Position numbers and translations under genes: made by a program | Part shown: positions 25,970 through 34,328 of the stretch, piece by piece | Numbering within the stretch: position 1 is the stretch's first letter | Layout of the letters: every line of letters begins with the position of its first letter | The notes under the pieces: generated by a model | The model's input: the letters and a program-made list of their open reading frames with translations, nothing else | Databases searched by the model: none | Told to the model about the DNA's origin: nothing | NCBI GenBank assembly: GCA_964347975.1 | Contig: CAYGAY010000014.1 | Location: 1-64,000 of the forward strand | DNA: 64,000 bases | From: Bin87 sp964347975 | GTDB lineage: Bacteria; Chloroflexota; Dehalococcoidia; Lucifugimonadales; UBA3495 | Reading direction: 5' to 3'

Positions 25970-26509
25970 TTGCCAACTCAGGAAAAAGTGGACCGGGTGG
26001 CCGAGCTGAAGGACAAGCTGGAACGCAGTTCCATCGTCGTCTCCACCGGTTACACCGGCATGAGCGCCAACCAGATGGTGGACCTGCGCCGGCGGATGCG
26101 GGAGGGCGGCGTTGAGTTCGTCGTTATCAAGAACAACCTGCTCAACCGGGCCGCCGATGCTGCCGCGGTGCCGCAGCTCAAGGACATCATCACCGGTCAA
26201 ACGGCCATTGCAGTGGGTTACGACGACGCGGCGCTCATCGCCAAGGCGGTGAACGACGCGGCCAACGCCAGCGCCGGCGGGCTGTCCATTCACGGCGCCG
26301 TGATAGCGCAAGGCGACGCGATGCAGCCCGACGAGGTATCTCGTCTCGCCGCGCTGCCGCCGCGCCCGGCGCTGGTGGCGCAGCTGCTGGGCAATATGCA
26401 GTCGCCGCTGTACGGCCTGATGAACGTGCTCAACGGCACGGCGCGCAGCCTGGCCTACGTGTTGCAGGCGCGGATTGACCAGTTGCAGCCGGCAGAAGCG
26501 GCCGAGTAG
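25970..26509 (+). CDS. rplJ: 50S ribosomal protein L10
   Basis: 179 residues from TTG 25970, chosen because AGGAG (25958-25962) is seven bases upstream and the longer frame lies within the leader RNA. L10 motifs: the KVDRVAELKDKLERSS start, STGYTGMSANQMVDLRRRMR, FVVIKNNLLNRA, and TGQTAIAVGYDD. The Ala-rich C-terminal helix binds L12 dimers at the ribosomal stalk. It is followed by rplL 98 bp downstream. rplK and rplA are not upstream here, so the operon is split compared with E. coli. Confidence 0.97.
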   Translation: MPTQEKVDRVAELKDKLERSSIVVSTGYTGMSANQMVDLRRRMREGGVEFVVIKNNLLNRAADAAAVPQLKDIITGQTAIAVGYDDAALIAKAVNDAANASAGGLSIHGAVIAQGDAMQPDEVSRLAALPPRPALVAQLLGNMQSPLYGLMNVLNGTARSLAYVLQARIDQLQPAEAAE

Positions 26510-26607
26510 AGACTATCACTATCACCCTCACCCTGGCCCTCTCCCATCAATGGAGCGGGAGAAGGTGATGACAAAGCAACGTTCACAACAGTCAGGAGGT
26601 TATAACC

Positions 26608-27000
26608 ATGGCAGTGAATCAGGAAGTGCTGGCAGCGATTAAGGATATGAGCGTGATGGACCTGGCCGATTTGGTCAAGGCCATTGAAGAGGAGTTTGGC
26701 ATCTCTGCCGCCGCGCCGATGGCGGTGGCCGCCGCTCCGGCGGCCGGCGTGGTCACCGACGATGCCCCGTCCGCGGCCGGCGACGAGCAGACCGAGTTCA
26801 CCGTCACCCTGGCCGACTTCGGCGCCAACAAGATCAACGTCATCAAGGCCGTGCGCGAGGTTACCGACCTGGGGCTGCGCGAGGCCAAGGAGCTGGTGGA
26901 ATCGGCCCCGGCCCGCGTCCGCGAGGGCGTGAACAAGGAAGACGCCGACACCATCAAGGGCAAACTGGAAGAAGCCGGCGCGACCGTGCAAGTTGCATAG
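26608..27000 (+). CDS. rplL: 50S ribosomal protein L7/L12
   Basis: 130 residues, preceded by AGGAGG. N-terminal dimerisation domain (VLAAIKDMSVMDLADLVKAIEEEF), Ala/Pro hinge around 36-55, and C-terminal factor-binding domain with the family signature KINVIKAVREVTDLGLREAK followed by LVESAPARVREGVNKEDADTI. It recruits and stimulates translational GTPases at the stalk. It ends the rplJ operon before a strong terminator palindrome. Confidence 0.98.
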   Translation: MAVNQEVLAAIKDMSVMDLADLVKAIEEEFGISAAAPMAVAAAPAAGVVTDDAPSAAGDEQTEFTVTLADFGANKINVIKAVREVTDLGLREAKELVESAPARVREGVNKEDADTIKGKLEEAGATVQVA

Positions 27001-27004
27001 TCAC

Positions 27005-27038
27005 CACCGGACGACCGGAGCCCCGGACGACCGGAGCC
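27005..27038. repeat. Tandem duplication of a 17-bp GC-rich unit
   Basis: The unit CCGGACGACCGGAGCC occurs twice with one extra base between, just after the rplL stop. Confidence 0.6.
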
Positions 27039-27043
27039 ATCGC

Positions 27044-27079
27044 GCCGGGGCGGGTTTGAAACCCGCCCCGGCATCTTTT
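27044..27079 (+). terminator. rplL terminator; dispersed GC palindrome copy 3
   Basis: Perfect 14-bp inverted repeat GCCGGGGCGGGTTT-G-AAACCCGCCCCGGC (27044-27072) followed by ATCTTTT. It shares the GGGCGGGTTTGAAACCCGCCC core with copies at 4219 and 19706. Confidence 0.75.
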
Positions 27080-27124
27080 GCGTGGTGTACAATGCCGTCA
27101 GTTTGAGCGGGAGGCCCTGCGGGT

Positions 27125-27928
27125 ATGGATTTGCAACTTGACGGCAAGACCGCAATCGTAACCGGTGGCAGCCGGGGCATCGGCAAGGCGGTGGCGCGGA
27201 CGCTGGCGGCGGACGGATGCAGCGTGGTGATCACCGGCCGGTATGCCGACACGCTGTCGGCCTCGGCAGAGGACATTGCCGGCGACTCCGGCGGCTCGGT
27301 TACGCCCATCGTCTGCGACATGACCAGCGCCGAGCAGGTCAACGCCATGGTGGCCCAGGCCGCCGCGGCCCTGGGCGGGCGGATCGACATCCTGGTGAAC
27401 AACGCCGCCGCGCCGGGCGGACTGGCTCGCGGCGCGCTGGACGAGATCCGCGACGAGGACGTGATGCTGGACCTGGACACCAAGGTGATGGGCTACCTGC
27501 GCTGCGCCCGGGCCGTCGCGCCCTATATGCAGCAGCAGGGCTGGGGCCGCATCGTGAACATCGGCGGCCTGTCGGCGCGGCGAGCGGCGGGCAACCTCAG
27601 CGCCGGCGTCCGCAACTCCGGCCTGTCCAACCTGACCAAGTACCTGGCCGAAGAGCTGGGCAGTTCCGGCGTGTGCGTCAATCTGGTGCATCCGGGAACG
27701 ACGCGCACCGAGCGCAGCGGCCCGATGTACGCCGAGCAGGCGGCGCGGGAAGGCGTGACGGTGGAAGAAATCGAGCGACGCGCCGCGGCCGGCAACTCCA
27801 CCAAGCGCATCGTCGATGCCGAAGAGCTGGCCTGGGTGGTGGCCTTTTTCGCATCGCCGCGCAGCATCGCCATCAGCGGCGAAACCATCGCCGCCGGCGG
27901 CGGAGCCGGCGCCAACGTTTATCACTGA
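27125..27928 (+). CDS. SDR-fold protein with altered active site
   Basis: 267 residues. The Rossmann cofactor motif TGGSRGIGKAV (14-24), NNAA and the overall length fit classical short-chain dehydrogenases. The region that should hold Tyr-x-x-x-Lys instead reads NLSAGVRNSGLSNLTKYL: aligned on NLTK, Tyr becomes Ala and Lys becomes Asn. A Ser is present upstream (GGLSARRA). Such SDRs are recurrent, so this is a subfamily feature rather than decay; catalysis by another residue or a non-redox role is possible. The gene is 27 bp from the EthD-like gene, probably one operon. Confidence 0.85.
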   Translation: MDLQLDGKTAIVTGGSRGIGKAVARTLAADGCSVVITGRYADTLSASAEDIAGDSGGSVTPIVCDMTSAEQVNAMVAQAAAALGGRIDILVNNAAAPGGLARGALDEIRDEDVMLDLDTKVMGYLRCARAVAPYMQQQGWGRIVNIGGLSARRAAGNLSAGVRNSGLSNLTKYLAEELGSSGVCVNLVHPGTTRTERSGPMYAEQAAREGVTVEEIERRAAAGNSTKRIVDAEELAWVVAFFASPRSIAISGETIAAGGGAGANVYH

Positions 27929-27955
27929 CCGCAGCAATCGCAGGAGACAATCGCC

Positions 27956-28270
27956 ATGATTAAGGTAACCGTGTTCTACGGCAACGAAGCAGGCAAATCC
28001 TTCGATATGGACTACTACGTGAACACGCACATGCCCCTGGTGCAGGAGCGCCTGACCCCCTTCGGGATGCGCTACTACAACGTGGAGCGGGGCATTTCCG
28101 ACACCGACCCCAACGCGCCGCCGCTGTACGTGGCCGTAGGCTACCTGCTGTTCAACGACGTGGACGGCGTGCACGAAGGGTTCAAGACCCACGGGCGGGA
28201 GCTGGTCGGCGACGTGAAGAACTTTACGGACATCGAGCCGAAGTTCCTCATCAGCGAGCTGGTGGCATAA
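27956..28270 (+). CDS. EthD family reductase-like protein
   Basis: 104 residues; ferredoxin-like dimeric alpha/beta-barrel family. Starts MIKVTVFYGNEAGKSFDMDYYVNTHMP in frame (the HMP motif is typical of EthD), and ends with LISELVA. Members assist ring-modifying oxygenases or isomerise small metabolites. Co-directional with the SDR gene, RBS GGAGA before the ATG. Confidence 0.85.
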   Translation: MIKVTVFYGNEAGKSFDMDYYVNTHMPLVQERLTPFGMRYYNVERGISDTDPNAPPLYVAVGYLLFNDVDGVHEGFKTHGRELVGDVKNFTDIEPKFLISELVA

Positions 28271-28318
28271 CACCCATAGTGAAAGCGACCAACTGAGAAC
28301 ACCGGGCGGGTTGCTCAA

Positions 28319-29071
28319 TTGCCCAGCATTGTCGCCGACATATTTCTCCAGTGCGACCAGGCAGTTCGCCGGGGGCAGCTCATCCATCGCACCAACCGGG
28401 TGGACAAGGAATTCCACTTCCAAAACTGGTTTCAGTCCCGGTTGGACGAGATGCAAGTGTCATACGATCCTCCGGCCCGCAATTCCTACCCCGACTTCCG
28501 CTTGGTGAATAGTCCGGTGGGGTATGAAGTGAAGGCGCTGGCCTATCCCGGCCGCGAAGCCACTTATGACGCCAACAGCCAAATGCCCACCGGCTGGCAC
28601 AATGGCAGAACCGTGTACTATGTGTTCGGGCGATATCCCAGGGACCCTGACGGCGACGACTACCCGCTAATTGACCTGGTATTGTTCCATGGCGACTTTC
28701 TGAACGCTAATCACGAGTACGTCCACGAGAACAAGCACATCACCGGCTTCGGGAGCTACGGCGACGTTATGATAAGGGACCGGAAAATGTACGTCGCTCC
28801 CACGCCATTTGCGTTAACGGACGGTACAGCGGGTCAACGCACCCTCATCCTGCCCAGCGATGCCGAAGTGGATGAGCGGTTGGAGTCGCGCGGGGAACTG
28901 ATACGCGTTGAAACCGACCGTCTTCTCGTGGGATACAACGCCGATTTGAGGGTAAATACCCTTACCCCTCAATATGTTGAGAACTCGTCGGCGGGCCTGG
29001 AGCATCGCTTCGTTGCTTATCGCCCTCTTGGGTCAGACGGCCCAACCGTAACGATGAAAGCAGCGCCCTGA
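28319..29071 (+). CDS. PD-(D/E)XK restriction endonuclease-like protein, partner of the adjacent methylase
   Basis: 250 residues from TTG 28319. The nuclease motif is YPDFRLVNSPVGYEVKAL: Pro-Asp at about 61-62, then Glu-Val-Lys about 11 residues later. The preceding KEFHFQNWFQSRLDE and following segments (VYYVFGRYP, PLIDLVLFHGDFLN) fit a type II restriction endonuclease fold. The gene ends 46 bp before the methyltransferase gene. No known isoschizomer is recognised, and the recognition sequence cannot be inferred. Confidence 0.75.
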   Translation: MPSIVADIFLQCDQAVRRGQLIHRTNRVDKEFHFQNWFQSRLDEMQVSYDPPARNSYPDFRLVNSPVGYEVKALAYPGREATYDANSQMPTGWHNGRTVYYVFGRYPRDPDGDDYPLIDLVLFHGDFLNANHEYVHENKHITGFGSYGDVMIRDRKMYVAPTPFALTDGTAGQRTLILPSDAEVDERLESRGELIRVETDRLLVGYNADLRVNTLTPQYVENSSAGLEHRFVAYRPLGSDGPTVTMKAAP

Positions 29072-29117
29072 TCCATCCGCTCTGCGGCCCGATGTGTTCC
29101 AACTGGCGGTTACTGCG

Positions 29118-31352
29118 ATGCAACTATACCTGGACCAATTGAGCAATCTGGGATACCCTGGTGAAGTGGGGCCGCCGGCGTTGCGCGCCATTGAATGCGA
29201 CGATTTTCCCTTTGAGCAACTCAGCCGCATTGCCGAACGGGAAAGCTGGCGGAAGGAAATCTACCGCCCGATATACCACGTCCACAAGTGGTGGGCGCAG
29301 CGTTTGGGGTCCGTCTTCAGAGGGATCATACTGGGCGCTTTGGCGCCGAAGGGAACCGACGTACTTGAGCTGTTTTACTCCCCGACCCGGTTTCCCGACG
29401 CGGTGGTTTTCGACCCTTTCATGGGTAGCGGCACGACCCTCGGCGAAACTCTGAAGCTCGGAGGCCGGGCCATTGGCCGCGACATCAACCCGGTTTCGTA
29501 CCTGCAAGTCCGCACCTCCCTGACGCTGGCAGACCCGGAGGATCTGGAAAGGACTTATTATGAAATTGAAGCGGATGTCGCCGCCCGGATTTCCAGTTAC
29601 TACACCGCCCGTTTGCCGGACGGCACGCTATGCCCGGCTCTGTACTATTTCTGGGTGATGCAGGCCTACTGCCCGGTATGCAGCGTCCCGGTTGACTTGT
29701 TCTCCAGCTATATCTTCGCCAGGCACGCCTATGCCCAACGCTATCCCACGGTGCGGGTCGTGTGCCCGAAGTGTGGCGCTATATCCCCGCAGGATCACCG
29801 GGTCACTGAGATGGAGTGCGCCGAGTGTGGCCACGGCTTCAATGCGGCAACCGGTCCAGCAAAGGGCAAGACGGCGCAGTGTCGGCGTTGTCACTGCGAG
29901 TTCAACATAGGCCGTACCATTCGGGAAACCGGCTCTCCTCCCACCTACCGGATGTACGCCAAGCTCGTCCTGACCCTTGACGGCAAGAAGGAATACCACC
30001 CCATCAACGTCTATGATGAAGCCCTGTACGAGCAAGCGATCTCCGACTTGGGTAGGTCTCCTTACCGGCTTCCACAAGAGTATCTGGAACCCGGCTACAA
30101 CACGAACCAGGCGCTGAATTACGGCTTCCGGTCCTGGATCCATATGTTCAATGCCCGCCAACTACTCTGTATATCAACGCTGGCAAGTCGCATCAAAGAG
30201 ATTGAAGATAATCGGCTACGCGACGCCTTCACTTGCCTTTTTTCCGGAGTGCTTGAGTTCAACAATATGTTCGCTTCCTACAAGGGCGAGGGAACCGGTG
30301 CGGTCAGGCATATGTTCTACCATCACATCCTGAAGCCGGAACGCACCCCTTTAGAGGCTAACATCTGGGGAACTCCCAAGAGCTCAGGGGCTTTCTCGAC
30401 ATTATTCCGCAGTCGCCTGCTGCGTGCAATCCAATATGCTCAACAGCCCTTTGAGTTGGCCCTGTTGCCGGAAGAGCGGGGCAATCGGTCCGTGAAGGTG
30501 AACGGCATCAATGAACCCCTGATGGGGGGCGCCAACAGCACCTCCTACCACCATTTTGGCGAGGGGGGCAAGCTCTACCTTTCCTGTGGAGACTCGGCAG
30601 CGACCGACTTGCCGGATGAATGCGTGGATGTGGTCGTTACGGATCCACCGTTCTTCGATAACGTGCATTACTCGCAACTGGCCGACTTCTTTTATGTCTG
30701 GCAGAAGTTGATCCTCGACGACCTTCCCAGCCACCAATCCGGCACCACGCGCTCGGAGTCCGAGGTTCAGAATGAGGATGTCAAGACGTTCACCGAGCGA
30801 TTGACGCTCGCGCTGCGGGAGGCTGGCCGGGTACTTAAGGGTGATGGCCTCCTCGTCTTCACTTACCACCATTCCAGGTGGGAGGGCTGGCAAAGCGTCC
30901 TGCGTGCAGTGATAGAGGCAGACTTCCGCATTAAAGCGTGTCATCCGGTTAAGGCAGAAATGTCCGTTGCCGCGCCCAAACGTCAGGCAAAAGACCCCAT
31001 CAACTTCGACATCATCATGGTGTGTCGTAAGAATCGGTCGGAAACAACAGGTACAGATTCATCAGAGGAGATTAAGTTGGGTCTGGCATTCGAGCGCGCG
31101 GAAGCCCAAATAGCGAGGTTGCGAACGGACGGGTGGCATCTGAGCCGAAGCGATATTGGCGTGGTCGTCATGGCGCAAGTGGTGGCGGAAATCTCTGGAC
31201 GGCCGGACAAGAAAGCAACTGAACGAGCGCTTGACGATATGGCATATCCCATAACTCAAGCTATTGACCGAATCCAAGGTTGTAACTCACTGTCCAGGAA
31301 AGTAGAAGCACAGGTGGGAAATCAGGGGTATTGCGATGAGCCAGGCAGTTGA
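29118..31352 (+). CDS. DNA adenine/cytosine methylase with inserted zinc ribbons (DUF1156-like)
   Basis: 744 residues from ATG 29118 (GTG 29094 adds eight). SAM motif I VFDPFMGSGTTLGE comes first, then INPVSYLQV; a long insertion holds zinc-binding pairs CPVC, CPKCG, CAECGHG and CRRCHCEF; catalytic motif IV VVTDPPFFDNVHYSQ lies near 525. The order (I before IV, with zinc ribbon between) resembles DUF1156-type methylases, which methylate adenine. The C-terminal 100 residues (EIKLGLAFERAEAQIARL) may bind DNA. The nuclease-like gene upstream makes this a compact type II R-M pair. Its end overlaps the next gene by 17 bases. Confidence 0.88.
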   Translation: MQLYLDQLSNLGYPGEVGPPALRAIECDDFPFEQLSRIAERESWRKEIYRPIYHVHKWWAQRLGSVFRGIILGALAPKGTDVLELFYSPTRFPDAVVFDPFMGSGTTLGETLKLGGRAIGRDINPVSYLQVRTSLTLADPEDLERTYYEIEADVAARISSYYTARLPDGTLCPALYYFWVMQAYCPVCSVPVDLFSSYIFARHAYAQRYPTVRVVCPKCGAISPQDHRVTEMECAECGHGFNAATGPAKGKTAQCRRCHCEFNIGRTIRETGSPPTYRMYAKLVLTLDGKKEYHPINVYDEALYEQAISDLGRSPYRLPQEYLEPGYNTNQALNYGFRSWIHMFNARQLLCISTLASRIKEIEDNRLRDAFTCLFSGVLEFNNMFASYKGEGTGAVRHMFYHHILKPERTPLEANIWGTPKSSGAFSTLFRSRLLRAIQYAQQPFELALLPEERGNRSVKVNGINEPLMGGANSTSYHHFGEGGKLYLSCGDSAATDLPDECVDVVVTDPPFFDNVHYSQLADFFYVWQKLILDDLPSHQSGTTRSESEVQNEDVKTFTERLTLALREAGRVLKGDGLLVFTYHHSRWEGWQSVLRAVIEADFRIKACHPVKAEMSVAAPKRQAKDPINFDIIMVCRKNRSETTGTDSSEEIKLGLAFERAEAQIARLRTDGWHLSRSDIGVVVMAQVVAEISGRPDKKATERALDDMAYPITQAIDRIQGCNSLSRKVEAQVGNQGYCDEPGS

Positions 31353-33000
31353 CGCCCTCGCCGAGCGCGCCGTCCGCGAGCATTGGGAGTTTCTGCCCAC
31401 CGCCGGCAGCCGCATCGGGATGCACGAATACGACGGCCGGCTGCCCGACTTTTCTGCCGGGCGGGTGCGGCGGCGCATTGCGGAACTGCACCAGTCGTTG
31501 GCGCAGCTGTCGGCTCTGCCGGACGAACCCGATGACGACCGGATGGGCCGCCTTTCGCGCCGCTTGCTGGAAATGTTCCTGCGGCGGGAGCTGTTCAGCC
31601 TGGAAGAGTTGCGGACTTTGCACAACAACCCCCAGCGGCAGGTGGGCTACCTGGGCGTGGGCGGGTACGTGCAGCGGGATTACGCGCCGTTGCCCGACCG
31701 GATCCGCGCGGCCACGGCGGCGCTGCGGCAGGCGCCCGACTTCCTGGCGACGCTGGACGCGCTGACTGAGCCGGAGTTGGGCGAACCTATCCGCGATATG
31801 GCGGTGGAAGCCTACCGGGGGATGGCGTCCTTCTATCGCACCGGCCTGGCGGAGTCATCAGCGGAATGCGCGGCTATCGCGCCCGACGTGGCCGCCGAGT
31901 TTGACGCTGCCCGCGAATCTGCCGCCGTTGCCGTCGCGGAGTTTGCCGCGCGTTTGCAAGCCCGCAGCGCGCGCCCGGAGTTCGCCATCGGCTCCGGGCT
32001 GTACCGCCGGATGCTGGAGGTGGGCGAGGGGGTAACTACGCCTTTGGCCGACGTGTTGTCCATCGGGCAGGCCAACCTGGAGCAGAACCTGCGGCGGCTG
32101 GACGAGGCGGCGGCCCGTCTGCTGTCCCGGGGAACGGCGCCGGGCCAGTCGGTGCGGGAAGCGGTGGCCCAGGTCAGCGCGCATCATCCCACCGCCGAGG
32201 GCCTGATACCGGAAACGCGGGCTCTGCTGGAAGACATCCGGCAGGCGTTGATTGACCACGACATCATCGGCCTGCCGTCGGAGGAACGCTGCCAGGTTAC
32301 GGAAACGCCGTCCTATATGCGCTACGCCTTCGCCGCCATGGATTCGCCGGGCGGGTTGGAACAGGTGGCTACCGAGGCGTTCTACTACGTTACGCCGGTG
32401 GAACCGGACTGGACGCCGCGCCAGCAAGAAGAGTGGCTGAGCAACTTCAACTACCACACGCTGAAAATCATCAGCATCCACGAAGTCTATCCCGGCCATT
32501 ACGTCCACAACCTGCACCAGCGCCACGGGCGCGCACTGCCGCTAATCAACCGGGTGGCGACTTCCTACGCCTTCTCCGAGGGCTGGGCGCACTATGCCGA
32601 AGCGATGATGCTGGAAACGGAATACGGTCGCCATGACCCGGCCCTGTGGCTGACCCAACTGCTGGAAGCCCTGGTGCGCAACTGCCGCTACCTGTGCTCC
32701 CTGGGGATGCACACCCAGGGGATGACGGTGGACGAGGCGACGCAGTTTTTCCAGGCCCACGCTTACATGGAGGAACACCCGGCCCGCCGGGAAGCCCTGC
32801 GCGGTACATTCGACCCCGGCTACCTCAACTACACGCTGGGCAAGCTCATGCTGTTGAAACTGCGCCAGGACTGGCGGCGACAGGAAGGGCCGGCCTACAG
32901 TCTGCGCCGGTTCCACGACGCCGTCCTATCCTGGGGCGCGCCGCCGGCGCCGCTGCTGCGTGGGGCGATGCTGGCGGATGGCGGCGGGGAGATCCTATAA
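31336..33000 (+). CDS. DUF885 family protein (predicted metallopeptidase-like)
   Basis: 554 residues. The zinc-site motif HEVYPGHYVH (HExxPGHxxH variant typical of DUF885) lies around 384-393, followed by a Glu in AFSEGWAHYAEAMMLE. Members resemble M32/M3-type peptidases but have no agreed activity. No signal peptide is seen, so it is probably cytoplasmic. An AGGGG lies before the ATG. The last 34 bases of this gene are the left edge of the tandem duplication that follows. Confidence 0.88.
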   Translation: MSQAVDALAERAVREHWEFLPTAGSRIGMHEYDGRLPDFSAGRVRRRIAELHQSLAQLSALPDEPDDDRMGRLSRRLLEMFLRRELFSLEELRTLHNNPQRQVGYLGVGGYVQRDYAPLPDRIRAATAALRQAPDFLATLDALTEPELGEPIRDMAVEAYRGMASFYRTGLAESSAECAAIAPDVAAEFDAARESAAVAVAEFAARLQARSARPEFAIGSGLYRRMLEVGEGVTTPLADVLSIGQANLEQNLRRLDEAAARLLSRGTAPGQSVREAVAQVSAHHPTAEGLIPETRALLEDIRQALIDHDIIGLPSEERCQVTETPSYMRYAFAAMDSPGGLEQVATEAFYYVTPVEPDWTPRQQEEWLSNFNYHTLKIISIHEVYPGHYVHNLHQRHGRALPLINRVATSYAFSEGWAHYAEAMMLETEYGRHDPALWLTQLLEALVRNCRYLCSLGMHTQGMTVDEATQFFQAHAYMEEHPARREALRGTFDPGYLNYTLGKLMLLKLRQDWRRQEGPAYSLRRFHDAVLSWGAPPAPLLRGAMLADGGGEIL

Positions 33001-34214
33001 TTGCATCCGGAGAAGTCTGGCCATGACTACCGCGAGAAAACTGATAACCGCCGACGAGTTGCTGGATATGCCGGATGACGGCTACCAATATGAACTTGTC
33101 CGGGGAGCGCTGATCAAGATGCCGCCGCCGGGTTTAATGCACACCCTTGTTACCGGTCGAATCGGCCGTCGGATGGGGAACTTTGTTGAAGAGCATGACT
33201 TGGACTATTTCGAGGGTCCTGAGGCTGCGGCTTACCTGGAACAAAATCCTGATACCGTGCGCGCGGCCGATTACGCGCTCATCCCCCGGGATCGCATCCC
33301 CGATCCGCCACCGGCCCGGGGCTACGTGCCAGGAGCCGTTCCGGCCCTGGTGGTGGAGGTCATTTCACCGGACGGCGGAGAAGCCGCCGCGGCCCGGAGG
33401 GCCCGGATGTGGTTGGATGCCGGCGTCCGGTTGGCCCTGGTGGCGTACATTGCCACCCAGGAAATAGTCGCGCATCATGCCGACGGTACGGTGCAGCGTT
33501 TCGGGATGGAAGATACCCTGACTTGCGAACCGCTCCTGCCCGGCTTTGCCTGCCCGGTGGCCGATATTTTCACCTGGCGACCGCCGCGTTGATGCTGGCG
33601 GATGGCGGCGGGGAGATCCTATAATTGCATCCGGAGAAGTCTGGCCATGACTACCGCGAGAAAACTGATAACCGCCGACGAGTTGCTGGATATGCCGGAT
33701 GACGGCTACCAATATGAACTTGTCCGGGGAGCGCTGATCAAGATGCCGCCGCCGGGTTTAATGCACACCCTTGTTACCGGTCGAATCGGCCGTCGGATGG
33801 GGAACTTTGTTGAAGAGCATGACTTGGACTATTTCGAGGGTCCTGAGGCTGCGGCTTACCTGGAACAAAATCCTGATACCGTGCGCGCGGCCGATTACGC
33901 GCTCATCCCCCGGGATCGCATCCCCGATCCGCCACCGGCCCGGGGCTACGTGCCAGGAGCCGTTCCGGCCCTGGTGGTGGAGGTCATTTCACCGGACGGC
34001 GGAGAAGCCGCCGCGGCCCGGAGGGCCCGGATGTGGTTGGATGCCGGCGTCCGGTTGGCCCTGGTGGCGTACATTGCCACCCAGGAAATAGTCGCGCATC
34101 ATGCCGACGGTACGGTGCAGCGTTTCGGGATGGAAGATACCCTGACTTGCGAACCGCTCCTGCCCGGCTTTGCCTGCCCGGTGGCCGATATTTTCACCTG
34201 GCGGCCACCGCGTT
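32967..34214 (+). repeat. Fresh tandem duplication, two 624-bp units
   Basis: Units 32967-33590 and 33591-34214 each hold the last bases of the DUF885 gene plus a whole Uma2 gene. Only two differences were found by eye (in the last ten codons: GCGACCGCC versus GCGGCCACC, both silent). GATGCTG stands at 32967, 33591 and 34215, marking the microhomology at which the duplication formed. Confidence 0.92.
33023..33592 (+). CDS. Uma2 family putative endonuclease, duplicated copy A
   Basis: 189 residues starting MTTARKLITADELLDMPDDG, with GAGAAG near the start as a weak ribosome binding site. The core has YELVRGALIKMPPPG, an acidic position in VRAADYALIPRDR, and VPALVVEVISPDGGE (Glu of the PD-(D/E)XK-like site) followed by RARMWLDAGVRLALVAY. 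Because unit A includes the end of DUF885, its translation may be coupled to that gene. Protein identical to copy B. Confidence 0.85.
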   Translation: MTTARKLITADELLDMPDDGYQYELVRGALIKMPPPGLMHTLVTGRIGRRMGNFVEEHDLDYFEGPEAAAYLEQNPDTVRAADYALIPRDRIPDPPPARGYVPGAVPALVVEVISPDGGEAAAARRARMWLDAGVRLALVAYIATQEIVAHHADGTVQRFGMEDTLTCEPLLPGFACPVADIFTWRPPR

Positions 34215-34216
34215 GA
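33647..34216 (+). CDS. Uma2 family putative endonuclease, duplicated copy B
   Basis: 189 residues, the same protein as copy A; only two silent base changes were seen near the 3' end. It carries the duplicated 55-bp DUF885-derived leader (33592-33646), which includes the ribosome binding region. The downstream gene is convergent. Confidence 0.85.
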   Translation: MTTARKLITADELLDMPDDGYQYELVRGALIKMPPPGLMHTLVTGRIGRRMGNFVEEHDLDYFEGPEAAAYLEQNPDTVRAADYALIPRDRIPDPPPARGYVPGAVPALVVEVISPDGGEAAAARRARMWLDAGVRLALVAYIATQEIVAHHADGTVQRFGMEDTLTCEPLLPGFACPVADIFTWRPPR

Positions 34217-34328
34217 TGCTGCTGAAAACGCCCTATCCCGGGGAGCGCCGCCGGCGTCGCTGCCGCGAAAAGGTCTTGCAGGGAGGGGCCGGAGGGTTTC
34301 GGCGGCGGGGAGGTCTGGCGATACCCGC

